NCBI RefSeq assembly: GCF_011067745.1
Contig: NZ_JAAMPJ010000005.1
Coordinates: forward strand, 340,965 to 404,964
Length of the DNA: 64,000 bases
From: Lentzea alba
Lineage (GTDB): Bacteria > Actinomycetota > Actinomycetes > Mycobacteriales > Pseudonocardiaceae
Direction of reading: 5' to 3'
The first letter of the stretch is position 1. Each line of letters starts with the position of its first letter. Both the position numbers and the translations under genes were made by a program. Shown here in pieces: positions 9,147-17,715 of the stretch. The notes under the pieces were generated by a model. It did not search any database, was not told the origin of the DNA, and worked only from the letters and a program-made list of their open reading frames with translations.

Positions 9147-10202
9147 ATGAGTTTCTTCACCGACCCGACACCGTACTTCGACGAGTGGCTGAGGCAGGGC
9201 CCGGCGCTGATCGAGACCCCGGACGGCCAGCCGACGTGGCTGATCGCCCGCTACGACGACGTTGTTCAGGCGCTCAGCCACCCAGGACTCAGCAGTGCCT
9301 TCCTCCCCGGCAGCAACATGCTGAACCACACCGATCCACCGGACCACACACGGCTCCGCAAGCCCGTCGCGCGCGCGTTCTCCACACGGCGCGTGGAGGC
9401 GCTACGGCCGCGAATCGAGCAGATCACCAACGAACTGCTCGACGCGTGGGAGACCGAGGAGGAGGTGGATGTGATCAACACGTTCGCCTACCCGCTGCCG
9501 ATCACGGTCATCTGTGAACTGCTGGGTGTGCCCGAAAGTGACAGGGACGAGGTCCGCGCGCTCTCGTCCGAGCTGCTCGCGCCGGCCACCACGGCCGAGG
9601 CCTACGGCAGGTTCGTGGCATACACGGAGCGGCTCCTGGAGACCAAAGAGCTCGGTGACGACGTCATCACCGAGCTCCGCGACGAACCGAACCTCGTGCA
9701 GAACCTCGTGTTGCTCATCTCAGCTGGACACGAGACGACCGTGCAGCTCATCGGCAGCGGTCTGCTCACGTTGCTGTGCGATCCCGTCATGAAGCAGAGG
9801 TTGATCGACGACCCGCTCCTGATTCCGGACGCCGTCGAGGAGCTCCTGCGCTTCGACGGGCCGTTCCCCACAGGACTGATCCGCGTCGCCACCACCGACG
9901 TGGTGATCGGAGGGGTGACGATTCCACGATCTTCGCAGGTCACCGTCTCACTTGGTGCAGCGAACCGGGATCGGTCCCGGTATTCCGATCCGGACGTGCT
10001 GCAGCTGGGCCGGGACCCGCACGTCGCGTTCGGCCACGGGATCCACTACTGCGTGGGGGCGCGGCTGGCTCGCATCGAGGGAGAGATCGCGTTCGGAACT
10101 CTCCTTCGGCGTTTCCCGGAACTCGTGCTCGCCGCTGAGCCCGAGTGGCGGGAGTCATTCATCCGAGGCTTGGCGTCATTTCGCGTGCGACCGAAGCCTT
10201 GA
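9147..10202 (+). CDS. Cytochrome P450
   Basis: A 351-residue soluble bacterial P450, a little shorter than the usual ~400 because the N-terminus and a central segment are trimmed. The haem loop FGHGIHYCVGARLAR carries the thiolate C302. The I-helix oxygen-activation motif is SAGHETT (about residue 190), the ExxR pair is EELLR (about 232), and NHTDPPDHTRLRKPVARAFS is the conserved segment before helix C. It hydroxylates or otherwise oxidises a small substrate using electrons from a ferredoxin partner not encoded nearby. No biosynthetic genes flank it, so the substrate is unknown. It is divergent from the LAL regulator, which suggests direct control. Its 3' end overlaps a convergent small gene by 44 bp. 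Confidence 0.93.
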   Translation: MSFFTDPTPYFDEWLRQGPALIETPDGQPTWLIARYDDVVQALSHPGLSSAFLPGSNMLNHTDPPDHTRLRKPVARAFSTRRVEALRPRIEQITNELLDAWETEEEVDVINTFAYPLPITVICELLGVPESDRDEVRALSSELLAPATTAEAYGRFVAYTERLLETKELGDDVITELRDEPNLVQNLVLLISAGHETTVQLIGSGLLTLLCDPVMKQRLIDDPLLIPDAVEELLRFDGPFPTGLIRVATTDVVIGGVTIPRSSQVTVSLGAANRDRSRYSDPDVLQLGRDPHVAFGHGIHYCVGARLARIEGEIAFGTLLRRFPELVLAAEPEWRESFIRGLASFRVRPKP

Positions 10203-10443
10203 CTGCGGCTCGGGCCGCCGACAGGTCGTCGACGGCGTAAATCTCCGGACAGGAGGCGATGACGAGGTCCTTTTCTGACGCGACAGTCAGCAAGGAAGCT
10301 TTCTCGGTCAACGACTTGGCTTGCCGGACAACTCCCTTGGCATCGACGCGGATCAACGTGACCCACGTCTCTGACCAGGGAAAGTCCGCGACGGCGCTGG
10401 ATTTACGCAGGCCTTCCACATCGAACTCGGCAAATCTGGGCAT
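10159..10443 (-). CDS. Small hypothetical protein, 94 residues
   Basis: Not recognised. It reads as a plausible globular protein (MPRFAEFDVEGLRKSS..., then SETWVTLIRVDAKG and LVIASCPEIYAVDDL), with no signal peptide or membrane segment. The ATG has a weak GGTGG ahead of it. The gene converges on the P450 gene and overlaps its last 44 bases, and lies 48 bp upstream of nothing on its own strand except the next unrelated start. Codon third positions are less G/C biased than its neighbours, so the call is moderate. Confidence 0.5.
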   Translation of the reverse strand: MPRFAEFDVEGLRKSSAVADFPWSETWVTLIRVDAKGVVRQAKSLTEKASLLTVASEKDLVIASCPEIYAVDDLSAARAAVKASVAREMTPSLG

Positions 10444-10491
10444 GCCACCAAGATAACGAGTGAAGGTTGCGGAAAGTCAAAGATCACCCTT

Positions 10492-11430
10492 TCACCGCAA
10501 TGCAGCCAGCAGATGGGACAGGTTGACACCAACGGCGTCGGCCAACCGGCGCACGACTTCTGGGGCGGGTGCCAGCGGATGTGTCTCGCGGGTGAACGGC
10601 AGCCCTTCCCCGCCGGAAAACTTCGATTGCGGAGTAACCGGCGCGAGGATCGGGTAGACGCGCCAGCGCGGCACCTTCGAGTCCGCCATGGCGAGCGTGT
10701 TCTCGTGCCACAGCATCACAGCGGATTGCCGGATGTTGCGCGCGAGAACACATCCATAGCCGGTCAACGTAATCGCGCGCGCAGCCGCCCTGACCGCGTT
10801 CCGGAAGTCTCCGTCGACCACCCACACGCCGTTCATGAACTCCGCCTGGAAGCCCTCCGCCTCCAGCGCCGCGATCGTCTCGGCGTGCTGGTCGTCCGCG
10901 GCGGCCGTGGCCAGTTCGACGACCTCCTGGACCTCCGAGGCCGTCACCACGCGCGCGCCGGCCTCCGTGGAGGCGTGCAGGAGTCGTTCGACGTGACGGT
11001 CCTCCGCGTAGGCCGCCCACTCCTGCGCCTTCTCCCACGCCGACCGTGCGATGACGTCGGCCTCGGAGCCGCCGCGCAGGCGTGCGTCCTGCAACAGCTG
11101 TGCGAGCACCACGGCGATGACAGAGCTCACCAGGGCGTCGTCACGTGACTCGTCGTTTTCGGGCACGAGAGAGGCCACCAGGTCACGCAGATCCGCGCGC
11201 CAGCTCTCGTCGCCCGCCCACACGCCGATCGCGAGCAGGTTCAGGTAGTGATCCGCGATGGCCATCCGCACGAGCAACGGCTGAGTGCCCGCCTCCCGCG
11301 CGTCCCGGCGCGCGGTCGCCTTCATCTGCTGCCGTTCCGCGGGATCCGCCACGCTCACCCGGATCTTGTCGAGTTCGTCGAGGAAGTCGTCCCACCGGTC
11401 CTCCGAAAACCGGGCGAAGACGTCGTCCAC
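10492..11430 (-). CDS. Hypothetical protein coupled to the FolP2-like gene
   Basis: A 312-residue protein of unknown function. GTG 11430 was chosen because GGAGG sits 6 bases upstream; another GTG at 11448 overlaps the stop of the upstream folP-like gene (GTGA) and would add six residues. Either way the two genes form an operon. The N-terminal ~160 residues are helical and acidic (VDDVFARFSEDRWDDFLDEL, NDESRDDALVSSVIAVVLAQLL). The C-terminal part (EGFQAEFMNGVWVVDGDFRN, AARAITLTGYGCVLARNIR) may be a small alpha/beta domain. No catalytic motif, signal peptide or membrane helix is seen. The link to a pterin-fold protein is its only functional hint. Confidence 0.75.
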   Translation of the reverse strand: MDDVFARFSEDRWDDFLDELDKIRVSVADPAERQQMKATARRDAREAGTQPLLVRMAIADHYLNLLAIGVWAGDESWRADLRDLVASLVPENDESRDDALVSSVIAVVLAQLLQDARLRGGSEADVIARSAWEKAQEWAAYAEDRHVERLLHASTEAGARVVTASEVQEVVELATAAADDQHAETIAALEAEGFQAEFMNGVWVVDGDFRNAVRAAARAITLTGYGCVLARNIRQSAVMLWHENTLAMADSKVPRWRVYPILAPVTPQSKFSGGEGLPFTRETHPLAPAPEVVRRLADAVGVNLSHLLAALR

Positions 11431-11444
11431 CTGATACCTCCAGC

Positions 11445-12269
11445 TCACAGTCGAGCGACGGACTCGAGTACTCGTCTGGTGCGCGCCACTTCGTGCGCGC
11501 GGAAGACCGCGGCGCCCGCCAACGCCGCGATCGCGGTCGCGACGAGGGTGCCCTCGACGCGCTCGTGCAGTTCCACGCCGAGGGTCTCCCCGACGAAGTC
11601 CTTGTTGGACAACGCCATCAGCACCGGCCACCCGGTCGCCACCAGCTCGTCCGTGTGCCGCACCAGCGCGAGGCTGTGCCATGTGTTCTTGCCGAAGTCG
11701 TGTGTGGGATCGATCAGCACGCTCTTGCGAGGCACACCGAGCGCGACCACCTTCTCCGCGTGCGCGGTCGTCTCAGCGATGACGTCCGCCACCACGTTCG
11801 GGTAACTAACCCTATGCGGACGCGTGCGGGGCTTCACACCGCCCGTGTGCGAGCAGACGTAACCGGCGCCGTACTCCGCGGCGACCTCGGCCAGCTGGGG
11901 GTCCGCACCCGCCCACGTGTCGTTGAGCAGGTCGGCTCCGGCCTCGCAGGCGAGCCGGCCGACGTCCGCGCGCCACGTGTCGCTGCTGATGATGAGGTCC
12001 GGGTACGCGTCGCGCACGCGTGCGATGAACGGCACGACGCGGCGCACTTCCTCGCCGGAGTCGACGAGGTCGCCGGGGCCCGCCTTCACACCGCCGATGT
12101 CGACGATGTCCGCGCCTTCGTCGACGACGCGGTGCACGGCCTCCATCGCGACGTCCTCGGCGTAGGTGGCGCCCTTGTCGTAGAACGAGTCCGGGGTGCG
12201 GTTGATGATCGCCATCACCAGCGCGTGGTCGCGGACGACGGTCCGGCCGCGGAACTGGAGCTCGATCAC
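11445..12269 (-). CDS. Dihydropteroate synthase-like protein (FolP2 type)
   Basis: A 274-residue TIM-barrel protein of the dihydropteroate synthase family. It shows MAIINRTPDSFYDKG (pterin-site loop, residues about 19-33), VDIGGVKAGPG in place of the usual DIGGESTRPG (about 57-67), LLNDTWAG, SNKDFVGE and a final RAHEV. The VKAGPG version is typical of actinobacterial FolP2 paralogues rather than the folate-pathway FolP1; in the VKAGPG loop the Ser-Thr-Arg of true synthases, which bind the p-aminobenzoate side, is lost. So folate synthesis is doubtful and the substrate unknown. No other folate genes are near. It is followed by a coupled gene of unknown function and is divergent from a DUF2786 gene. 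Confidence 0.85.
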   Translation of the reverse strand: MIELQFRGRTVVRDHALVMAIINRTPDSFYDKGATYAEDVAMEAVHRVVDEGADIVDIGGVKAGPGDLVDSGEEVRRVVPFIARVRDAYPDLIISSDTWRADVGRLACEAGADLLNDTWAGADPQLAEVAAEYGAGYVCSHTGGVKPRTRPHRVSYPNVVADVIAETTAHAEKVVALGVPRKSVLIDPTHDFGKNTWHSLALVRHTDELVATGWPVLMALSNKDFVGETLGVELHERVEGTLVATAIAALAGAAVFRAHEVARTRRVLESVARL

Positions 12270-12331
12270 ATCCCGTGTCTACCAGGCGGGCGGCGTCCTT
12301 TGCACATGGCGGACGTCTCATACTGCCTGGC

Positions 12332-13369
12332 GTGGAACTGGTGAAAGCGGTCGACGCGGCCTGGCAGCGGGGCTGGCTGCCGTACGACGTTCGTGAGATG
12401 GTGTCGCGTTCACTCGACGAGTCGGCCACCTCTCTCGTGGTGGACGTGATCGCTTTGTCCTGTTCGCCTCATGCCGAGGCGACGGTGCACCCGCGGTGGC
12501 AGCGTCAGCTCGACGAGATCGGCGCCTCCGTCTGGTGGGAGGGCCCGTTGCTGGAGGCGTGGGCTTCGCGCCACATCGAGACGGCGTCCTACGCGTCTCG
12601 TACGGCCGCACGGCTGTTGGAGTTTTTGGGGCGGTTGCCTTCGTTGCCGCACATCCTGCCGTTGCCAGGCGACAGGTTGACGTCAGCCGTGCGCGCGGGC
12701 CTGGACCCGAAGGTCCTGAACCGGGTGCGCGGGCTGCTCGCGAAGGCCGAGTCGACGTCGTTCCCCGAGGAGGCCGAGGCGCTGTCGGCCAAGGCGCAGG
12801 AGCTGATGAACCGGCACGCCCTGGAGCGGGCGATGCTCGACGCGGACCTGCCGGCGCAGGCGACGTCGCGGCGGATGTGGCTCGACAAGAGCTACTTCAA
12901 GGAGAAGTCGCAGCTCGTGCACGTGGTGTCCGGTGCCTTCCGCTCGCGTGCGGTCGCGTACGACGGGTTCGGGTTCGTCGCACTGGTGGGCGACGAGGTG
13001 GACCTGGAGAGCGTGGAGCTGCTGTCGACGTCACTGCTCGTGCAGGCGACACGGGCGATGGTGGCGTTCGGCGGCAAGCACGGTAAGGGGTCTGAGGCGC
13101 GCTCACGGCCGTTCCGGAAGTCGTTCCTGGTGGCCTACGCGACCCGGATCGGTGAACGACTGTCCGAGCCGCCTGAGGTCTCGGACGAACGGTTGTTGCC
13201 GGTGCTCGCCGACCGCAAGAAGGCCGTGGACACGTTGTTCGACGAGATGTTCACGCGGACGCGCACTTCACGCGTGACGGTGCGTTCGGCGGCCGGGTGG
13301 GGCGCGGGCCGTGCGGCCGCGGACGTCGCCGACATCGGTACCGGCCGGAAAACCGTGACATCGGGATAG
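12332..13369 (+). CDS. DUF2786 domain-containing protein
   Basis: About 345 residues. The DUF2786 signature, a short helical block, is seen at about 128-165 (LNRVRGLLAKAESTSFPEEAEALSAKAQELMNRHAL). The N-terminal half is helical and hydrophobic-patterned; the C-terminal half (KSYFKEKSQLVHVVSGAFRS, GFGFVALVGDEVDLESVELL, KSFLVAYATRIGERL) matches the DUF7168-like region often found after DUF2786. GTG 12332 was chosen: it gives VELVKAVDAAWQRGW, and earlier codons run back to the divergent folP-like start. Function unknown; some phage and mobile-element proteins share the domain. No operon partner. Confidence 0.8.
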   Translation: MELVKAVDAAWQRGWLPYDVREMVSRSLDESATSLVVDVIALSCSPHAEATVHPRWQRQLDEIGASVWWEGPLLEAWASRHIETASYASRTAARLLEFLGRLPSLPHILPLPGDRLTSAVRAGLDPKVLNRVRGLLAKAESTSFPEEAEALSAKAQELMNRHALERAMLDADLPAQATSRRMWLDKSYFKEKSQLVHVVSGAFRSRAVAYDGFGFVALVGDEVDLESVELLSTSLLVQATRAMVAFGGKHGKGSEARSRPFRKSFLVAYATRIGERLSEPPEVSDERLLPVLADRKKAVDTLFDEMFTRTRTSRVTVRSAAGWGAGRAAADVADIGTGRKTVTSG

Positions 13370-13409
13370 GCTGACGGCGCCGCCCCGCGACCTAGGGTGG
13401 TGCACGTCC

Positions 13410-14648
13410 ATGTTCGGGAAGTCTCTCGCCGTTGCCGCTGTGCTCGTGGTGGGCCTGTCTTCGACGGCTTCCGCGTCGTTCTCGCTGCTCAGACCTCTGA
13501 CGCGGGGCAACGGCGACTCCACGACCCCGGTGATCAGCGCTGACGGGCGTTATGTCGCGTTTCCCTCCCTCGCGTCGAACCTCGTGCACGGAGACCGCAA
13601 CGGTGTCTCCGACGTCTTCGTGAAGGATCTGCGCACTGGTGTCGTGCGTTCTGCCTCACGCGGCGGTGACGGGCCTTCGTTCGACCCTCCGGCTTTGAGC
13701 GCGGATGGGCGGTTCGTGGCGTTCGTGTCGTCTGCCGCGAATCTGGTCGCCGGTGACACCAACGGCGTCGACGACGTGTTCGTGACCGACATGCGCACCG
13801 GACGGGTGTCTCGCGTGAGTGGCGGCAACGGCCCGGCGTTCGGCAGCCCGGCGATCAGTGCCGACGGGCGTTATGTGGCGTTCCGGTCCGAGGCGTCGAC
13901 GTTGGTGGAGGGCGACACCAACGGCGTGGCGGACGTGTTCCTCGCGGATCGGTCGTCGGGGAAGGTCACGCGGATCAGCACCTCGGCGTCTGGCGCCCAG
14001 GGCGACAAGCTGGTGCACCACGGTCTCGCGATGAGTGCCGACGGACGACTGGTGGTGTTCCCCTCCGCGGCCACGAACCTGGTGCCGGACGACACGAACG
14101 GCAGTGTGGACATGTTCGTGAAGGACGTCGTTTCCGGTGCTGTGGAACGAGTCAACGTGTCCGCCACTGGTGCGCAGACTTCCTCCTACACGCTGATGCC
14201 CGCTATCACGCCCGATGGTTCGCGCGTGTTGTTCGTGGCGTGGGGTGACACGTTGGTGCCCGGTGACACCGAGGACACACCGGACATCTTCCTGAAGGAC
14301 TTGCGCACCAAGGCGATCACGCGAGTCAACACGCGTCCTGACGGGACGGTGTCCGACGCGCAGCCCTACCAGCCCTCGGTGAGCGCGGACGGTCGTTTCG
14401 TCGTGTTCTCGTCGCTGGCCTCGAACCTGGTGCGCCGTGACACCAACAACGTCGACGACGTGTTCCTGAAGGACATGAGGTCTGGTTCGATCGTGCGGCT
14501 GAGCGAACGATTCGGCAAGCAGGGCAACAACTTCTCGGTCGCGCCCTCGATCAGCGCGGACGGCCGCGCGGTGGTGTTCGCGACGCTCGCGACGAACCTG
14601 GCACCCACCACCCCTTCGAGTGAACTCCTCCTTCACAAGGGCATCTGA
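13410..14648 (+). CDS. Secreted seven-bladed TolB/PD40-like beta-propeller protein
   Basis: A 412-residue secreted protein. Residues 1-23 are a signal peptide ending ASA. The rest is seven copies of a ~55-residue unit built on SADGRYVAF.S.ASNLV.GDTNGV.DVFVKDLRTG, beginning near residues 44, 98, 149, 204, 265, 319 and 372. Each is a TolB/PD40-type blade, and seven make a closed propeller. Five or six units keep an acidic loop of the form DxNxxxD, which looks like a metal (calcium) loop. The last unit is degenerate and ends the protein, so there is no extra domain. Probably an extracellular binding scaffold; ligand unknown. Single gene, with 40 bp to the previous stop. Confidence 0.82.
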   Translation: MFGKSLAVAAVLVVGLSSTASASFSLLRPLTRGNGDSTTPVISADGRYVAFPSLASNLVHGDRNGVSDVFVKDLRTGVVRSASRGGDGPSFDPPALSADGRFVAFVSSAANLVAGDTNGVDDVFVTDMRTGRVSRVSGGNGPAFGSPAISADGRYVAFRSEASTLVEGDTNGVADVFLADRSSGKVTRISTSASGAQGDKLVHHGLAMSADGRLVVFPSAATNLVPDDTNGSVDMFVKDVVSGAVERVNVSATGAQTSSYTLMPAITPDGSRVLFVAWGDTLVPGDTEDTPDIFLKDLRTKAITRVNTRPDGTVSDAQPYQPSVSADGRFVVFSSLASNLVRRDTNNVDDVFLKDMRSGSIVRLSERFGKQGNNFSVAPSISADGRAVVFATLATNLAPTTPSSELLLHKGI

Positions 14649-14696
14649 AGACCCCAAAGCGAAAAAGAGTCAGACCCCCTCCCTAACGTCGACCCC

Positions 14697-15179
14697 ATGA
14701 CATCCACCTTCCACAACGAGATCAAGCTCGGCGAGGTCAACTACCGGCTGAGCGCCACGACGGACTCGGACGAGTCGATGGTGCTGGACCTGCTGGGGTC
14801 GCTCGACTCGGGCGAGGTGATCGCGGACGGCCGCCTTCGACTCCCGGTCGAGGGCGGCGCCACGATCGGCAAACTCCTGTCGCGCGTCCTGGGCGCCCAC
14901 ACGCGCCTGCGCACCCGCCCGTCCCGCCACCGCAACGCCAACCAGCCCTGGACCGAATCCCTCGACCACGACCTGCGCACCGCCTGGCTCACCCCGACGA
15001 CCGAACAGGCTCCCGCCCTGATCCGCACCATCGCCGAAATCATGGAACGCTCGGCCACCGCCATCCGGGCCCGCCTGCCCAGGGTCGGCTGCGATCCGGA
15101 CGTCCCAGGCCGCGAACTCTCCCCGGCGGCGGCCGTCCTGCTAGGGGGAAAGTCAGGGACCGCTCAGGGCAAAACCTGA
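14697..15179 (+). CDS. Hypothetical protein, 160 residues
   Basis: Not recognised. The N-terminal ~55 residues look like a small beta-rich fold (TFHNEIKLGEVNYRLSATT, ESMVLDLLGSLDSGEVI); the middle is arginine-rich (THTRLRTRPSRHRN-like) and the C-terminal part helical (QAPALIRTIAEIMERSATAIR). No signal peptide or membrane helix. A CTAACGT box lies about 7 bp before the ATG and no Shine-Dalgarno is present, which fits a leaderless transcript. Coding bias is normal for the window. Confidence 0.6.
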   Translation: MTSTFHNEIKLGEVNYRLSATTDSDESMVLDLLGSLDSGEVIADGRLRLPVEGGATIGKLLSRVLGAHTRLRTRPSRHRNANQPWTESLDHDLRTAWLTPTTEQAPALIRTIAEIMERSATAIRARLPRVGCDPDVPGRELSPAAAVLLGGKSGTAQGKT

Positions 15180-15242
15180 TTCGCCGCCCTCCCGCCCGGC
15201 GGACGCTGGAGTAGCAAGCACCAGAGTCTCAGGGGGTACATC

Positions 15243-15515
15243 GTGGAAATCGGCGGCTTGTTCACCGCACTGCTCTTCGGAGCCATCATCGGCGGTCTGG
15301 GCCGCCTGGTGATCCCGGGCAGGCAACACCTCTCGTGGCTGGCCACCATCCTGGTGGGCATCGTCGCGGCCCTGCTGGGCACCGCGGCGGCCACAGTCTT
15401 CGGCGTGGCCGACACGCCGGGCATCGACTGGATCGAACTGGCCCTCCAAGTAGGCCTCGCCGGCGCCGGCGTGACCCTCCTGGCCAACCGCTCCAAAACC
15501 AAACTCCCCCACTAG
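15243..15515 (+). CDS. GlsB/YeaQ/YmgE (transglycosylase-associated) family membrane protein
   Basis: A 90-residue protein with three hydrophobic segments (about 5-25, 33-53, 63-80) and the glycine-rich pattern LFGAIIGGLGRLVIPGRQHL..LATILVGIVAALLG of the Transgly_assoc family. These are small inner-membrane proteins of unclear role, often induced by stress. The GTG start at 15243 has CAGGGGG six bases upstream. The protein ends with a short basic tail (ANRSKTKL). Single gene; a 1-kb gene-free repeat region follows. Confidence 0.88.
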   Translation: MEIGGLFTALLFGAIIGGLGRLVIPGRQHLSWLATILVGIVAALLGTAAATVFGVADTPGIDWIELALQVGLAGAGVTLLANRSKTKLPH

Positions 15516-15712
15516 CCACCCACCGGGCAGGGCGGCCAACGCCGCCCCACCCCCACCACCCGCCAGGCCGCAGACCCGAGCCCGCCCTGCCCGCCGACGC
15601 CCAACGCGCCCGGCCCGCACCGCAACCAACGGGTCCACGGCCCCGCCGCCCACGAGCAACCCCGGCTGCCGGCCGCCCGCGCAAGCAACCAACACCCGTC
15701 CCCCACTACCCG

Positions 15713-16110
15713 CACTCACTCCCGCGCGGGCAACCACAGCGCCCTGCCCACAACACTGAGCCGCACCACTCGCGCTTCCGTGTGGGCAGCCACGCCAGGC
15801 CGCCCACGGAACGAGCTGCACTACCCACGCTCGCTTCCTCCCAGGTAAACAAACCACCCTGCGCACGGCCCGAGCCACGCTGTCCACGCTCGCTTCCGCG
15901 CGGCCAGCCACAGCGCCCTGCACACGGCCCAAGTCGCGCCGCTCACGCTCGCTCCCGCGCAGGCAGCCACACGCCCTACGCACGGCCCCAGACACGCTGC
16001 CCACGCTCGCTCCCAGGCGGACAGCCATTCCACGGCGCGTGCCGCACTGCCCACCCCTCGCTCCCGCTCGGGTAGTCACACCACGCCGCGCACGGCCGAG
16101 TCGCGCTGCC
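15713..16110. repeat. Imperfect tandem repeat, unit about 54-59 bp, about seven copies, in a gene-free stretch (15516-16546)
   Basis: The phrase CACGCTCGCTCCCGCGCGG or a close variant recurs at 15713, 15767, 15826, 15885, 15944, 16002 and 16052, steps of 54, 59, 59, 59, 58 and 50 bases. Each is followed by a version of GCAGCCACAGCGCCCTG, then CGCACGGCCC. A further degenerate copy lies near 16258-16340. Most unit lengths are not multiples of three and long frames across it give low-complexity peptides, so it is judged non-coding. I see no other gene, clear terminator or RNA gene in 15516-16546. Confidence 0.75.
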
Positions 16111-16546
16111 CTCCACCGCTCAACGCGCCTGGACCTCAGCGTCACCAACGGATCCCGCGCATCTGCGACCCACGAACCGGCAAAGGACAACCCACCCGCC
16201 TCAAGCCCCGCCCACCGCTTCCCACCCCGAACGGCACTGCCGCCCACCCCGAGCCGCACTGCCCTTCACCGCTGCCCGCGTGTCCTTCCACTCGGGTAGT
16301 CAGGCCACCCTGCGCACGATCCGAGCCGCGGGATACCCGTCGACACACAACACGCGGGAACCTCGGCGCGCCAACAAAATCCCGCTCCCCTGCGCTCATG
16401 AGCCAGCAAGGGGAACGTGACTCAAACCCGACCACCGCTGCCCTACCCCAGAACACCGCTGCCCCCGAACAGCACTGTCCGCTACCCGAGCAACGCTGCA
16501 CGACCGCCCACGATCCCAACCCCAACCCCCGGTGTCACCATGTGAC

Positions 16547-16876
16547 ATGCCTGAACCCCGCCGCCACACCGTGCTGGAGGGATCCCGACTCCACCGCACC
16601 CGCAACCCGAAACCCAGCCAGGTCGAGGCAGCCGTCCTCAACATGGCACGCGAAAGCGTCGTGGTCCTGTCCGAAAGCGACGACACCTACATCCAGGTGT
16701 GGCAACGCCCAGACGGCCTCTACCAACTCGAACACCGAGCCGGCTCAGCCGTGGAGCACTTCCAGACCATGACGGTGTCCGCGGACAAGGTCCACACCGC
16801 CTTCACCGCCTGGCAGCGCAACGATGCCGGCTGGGCCGATCCGTTCACCTGGAAATCGATCAGCGACCTGTTCTAG
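16547..16876 (+). CDS. Hypothetical protein, 109 residues
   Basis: Not recognised. ATG 16547 was chosen over the in-frame ATG five codons earlier because it starts closer to the conserved-looking body. The N-terminus is basic (PEPRRHTVLEGSRLHRTRNP); from about residue 35 it reads as a small alpha/beta fold (RESVVVLSESDDTYIQVW, GLYQLEHRAGSAVEHFQ) and ends WADPFTWKSISDLF. This length and composition are typical of small actinobacterial cytosolic proteins, including some immunity proteins, but nothing proves that. Its end overlaps the convergent SWIM gene by 4 bases. Confidence 0.6.
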   Translation: MPEPRRHTVLEGSRLHRTRNPKPSQVEAAVLNMARESVVVLSESDDTYIQVWQRPDGLYQLEHRAGSAVEHFQTMTVSADKVHTAFTAWQRNDAGWADPFTWKSISDLF

Positions 16877-17715
16877 TCAGCGATCTGCGAAGCATCGGAA
16901 GGAGGCTGCAACGACAGATAGGCCGGCCTCAACAGGTCCACGAGGTTCGACGAGCGCACCGTGATCGGCACGGCGTCCAGCTGGTCGAGCACCGCGTCCG
17001 CGCGCACCGTTGCCGTCGGGTCGCCGAAACTCAAGCTCGACGTGGTTTGCCGCTGCCAGAACGTGTCCAGGCACTTCGTCAGCGGTGGCGCCTCCTCGCG
17101 AGCCGCCACCGCGCGGGTGGTGCCGCGCAGGGTGCGGAGGCGTTCGAGCAGGTCCTCACGGCTGCGGCCGCGCCAGGCCAGGATCTCGAACGGGTCGTTG
17201 TCGAACGACTCGGCCAGCAGGTAGCAGGCGGCTGCGAGGTGTTTGCACGGGACTTCCCAGTCCGGGCACGTGCAGTCCATCGTCAGCTCGCGAGACGACG
17301 CCGGGAAGAGTTGGAGGCCCAGCGACGCGAACAGGGTCTCGATGTCCGACGGCATCTCGCCGGCCAGCAACTTGGCCGCGTACAGGGCTTTGCCGGCCAG
17401 GGCGTGTTCGATGCGCTGCCATTCCGGGGTCGTGAACGCCTTGATCGCGATCCGGGTCTTGTACGGGGTGGGGCGTGAACCCTGCACCAAAGCGATGACC
17501 ATGCTGGTGGACAACGAAAGCGACAGCACCTGGCCTTGGCGCGCGTAGTTGCGGCCGCGGGTCAGGCGGCCGCCCATGCCGAACGACTCGAGCACCTCGA
17601 TGAAGCGGCGCGACCACCAGGTGGCGCCGATGTCGCCGCGTTTGCTCTTGGCCTTGATGCCGTTGTCGACCTTGATGGTCTTGCCGTAGCGAGGACCGGA
17701 CCAGTGTTCACTCAC
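16873..17715 (-). CDS. SWIM zinc-finger protein
   Basis: A 280-residue protein with a SWIM zinc finger at about residues 147-165 (DCTCPDWEVPCKHLAA: CxC...CxH). The N-terminus (YGKTIKVDNGIKAKSKRGDIGATWWSRRFIEVLES) is the usual head of bacterial SWIM proteins. SWIM domains bind DNA or protein. The start overlaps the stop of the upstream SNF2 helicase by 8 bases, so the pair is translated together. This SNF2-SWIM pairing recurs in many bacteria and implies a joint role in DNA or chromatin remodelling or repair that is not established. Confidence 0.92.
   Translation of the reverse strand: MSEHWSGPRYGKTIKVDNGIKAKSKRGDIGATWWSRRFIEVLESFGMGGRLTRGRNYARQGQVLSLSLSTSMVIALVQGSRPTPYKTRIAIKAFTTPEWQRIEHALAGKALYAAKLLAGEMPSDIETLFASLGLQLFPASSRELTMDCTCPDWEVPCKHLAAACYLLAESFDNDPFEILAWRGRSREDLLERLRTLRGTTRAVAAREEAPPLTKCLDTFWQRQTTSSLSFGDPTATVRADAVLDQLDAVPITVRSSNLVDLLRPAYLSLQPPSDASQIAD

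Noticed and set aside
15713..16110. CRISPR array
   Set aside because: The repeats touch each other, vary along their full length and have no unique spacers; no cas genes.
15153..16259. Minus-strand 368-codon frame across the repeat region
   Set aside because: Low-complexity Gly/Arg/Ala peptide produced by the 59-bp repeat; no start signal or domain.
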